A stretch of 7,267 nucleotides of DNA. Source: Lysobacterales bacterium. Lineage in GTDB: Bacteria > Pseudomonadota > Gammaproteobacteria > Xanthomonadales > SZUA-36. Below the pieces are notes generated by a model. The model was given only the letters and a program-made list of their open reading frames with translations, was not told the DNA's origin and searched no databases. Position numbers and translations under genes: made by a program. Positions 6,636-7,267 of the stretch are shown here, piece by piece (position 1 is the stretch's first letter; each line of letters opens with the position of its first letter). Where the stretch lies: assembly GCA_009692275.1 (NCBI GenBank), contig SHZL01000141.1, positions 1 to 7,267 of the forward strand. The letters run 5' to 3'.

Positions 6636-6695
6636 CTTTGTGCCAAACGCCACGATTTCTGAACTGATTGCGCTGCAAAGCCAGTAGAAAGCTTG

Positions 6696-7267
6696 ATGAA
6701 AGGCAAACTCTATATCAAGACACATGGCTGCCAGATGAACGAGTACGATTCCGCCAAAATGCGCGACGTGCTGGCGGTTTCACATGGGCTTGAGCTTACC
6801 CAATACGAAGACCAGGCCGATGTCATTTTGATCAATACCTGTTCTATCCGTGACAAAGCGCAGGAAAAAGTGTTCTCCCAACTGGGGCGCTGGCGGGAGC
6901 TGAAAAAGAAAAACCCGCGGGTCGTGATCGGTGTTGGGGGCTGCGTAGCCAGCCAGGAAGGCTCCGCTATTTTCGAACGGGCACCTTATGTCGACATGGT
7001 GTTCGGGCCGCAGACCCTGCATCGCCTGCCAGCCATGCTCGATTCCGTGTGGGCGACTGGCATGCCGGCCATCGACATTTCTTTTCCCGAGGTGGAGAAG
7101 TTCGACCACTTGCCGGTACCCGGCGCGGAAGGACCTACCGCCTTTGTTTCCATTATGGAAGGTTGCAGCAAGTACTGCACATTCTGTGTCGTTCCCTATA
7201 CCCGTGGTGAGGAAGTCAGCAGGCCTTTTGACGACGTGATTGCGGAATGCGCTGCGCTGGCGCGACA
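6696..7267 (+). CDS. miaB: tRNA-2-methylthio-N6-dimethylallyladenosine synthase MiaB, N-terminal 190 codons
   Basis: MiaB is a radical-SAM methylthiotransferase that converts i6A37 to ms2i6A37 in tRNAs reading UNN codons. The frame from ATG 6696 stays open to the window end, so the gene is cut by the edge (family length about 440-475 aa). The N-terminal UPF0004 domain carries the three auxiliary-cluster cysteines C12 (H-G-C-Q-M-N), C49 (N-T-C-S-I-R) and C83 (G-G-C-V-A-S-Q-E). The radical-SAM cluster motif is C157-x3-C161-x2-C164, followed by V-V-P-Y-T-R-G-E-E-V-S-R-P. These phrases are diagnostic for MiaB as opposed to RimO or MtaB. A TTG directly before the ATG is an alternative start. The ribosome binding site is poor (AGAAAG at about 6686-6691), giving no strong choice, but the ATG matches the family N-terminus. 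The TRAM domain lies beyond the window. Confidence 0.96.
   Translation, partial: MKGKLYIKTHGCQMNEYDSAKMRDVLAVSHGLELTQYEDQADVILINTCSIRDKAQEKVFSQLGRWRELKKKNPRVVIGVGGCVASQEGSAIFERAPYVDMVFGPQTLHRLPAMLDSVWATGMPAIDISFPEVEKFDHLPVPGAEGPTAFVSIMEGCSKYCTFCVVPYTRGEEVSRPFDDVIAECAALAR

Noticed and set aside
6605..6660. Possible sigma-54 promoter for tdh (TGGCAC on the minus strand, complement of 6647-6652)
   Set aside because: The TGGCAC half is present, but no GC dinucleotide or TTGC element occurs at the required spacing downstream.

Overview
The window is ordinary housekeeping chromosome from what looks like a gammaproteobacterium. The evidence is the gene block rlmE-ftsH-folP-glmM, and proteins whose motifs and lengths closely follow Pseudomonas and Escherichia orthologues as I remember them. 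The DNA is moderately GC-rich by eye, with uniform codon use across all genes. I see no transposase, phage gene, CRISPR array, tRNA or rRNA, and no clear previously undescribed system. Genus cannot be assigned from this window alone.

Layout. Positions 1-78 (+) hold the last 25 codons of rlmE (23S rRNA U2552 methyltransferase). ftsH follows (138-2057, +; membrane AAA+ zinc protease), then folP (2080-2889, +; dihydropteroate synthase) and glmM (2924-4342, +; phosphoglucosamine mutase). Gaps between these four are 22 to 59 bases with no visible terminator, so they probably form one transcription unit. On the minus strand come kbl (4276-5481) and tdh (5485-6528), a two-gene threonine-to-glycine operon transcribed tdh then kbl. 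A 167-base divergent intergenic region (6529-6695) separates tdh from miaB (6696 to the window end, +; tRNA 2-methylthio transferase), which is cut off by the window edge.

How the genes relate. The left block combines rRNA modification, membrane protein quality control, folate synthesis and the first committed steps toward UDP-GlcNAc. Its genes are linked by conserved order rather than by one pathway. Tdh oxidises L-threonine to 2-amino-3-oxobutyrate, and Kbl cleaves that unstable intermediate with CoA to glycine and acetyl-CoA. miaB is a separate tRNA-modification gene.

The points most worth a second look are structural. The glmM frame has no stop at the usual end of the protein and runs 67 bases into the opposite-strand 3' end of kbl, giving a tail of about 24 residues. 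tdh-kbl sits where tpiA/secG often follow glmM in related bacteria. ftsH almost certainly starts at a TTG codon. The tdh/miaB intergenic region holds candidate overlapping divergent promoters and an interleaved pair of perfect 6-base inverted repeats.
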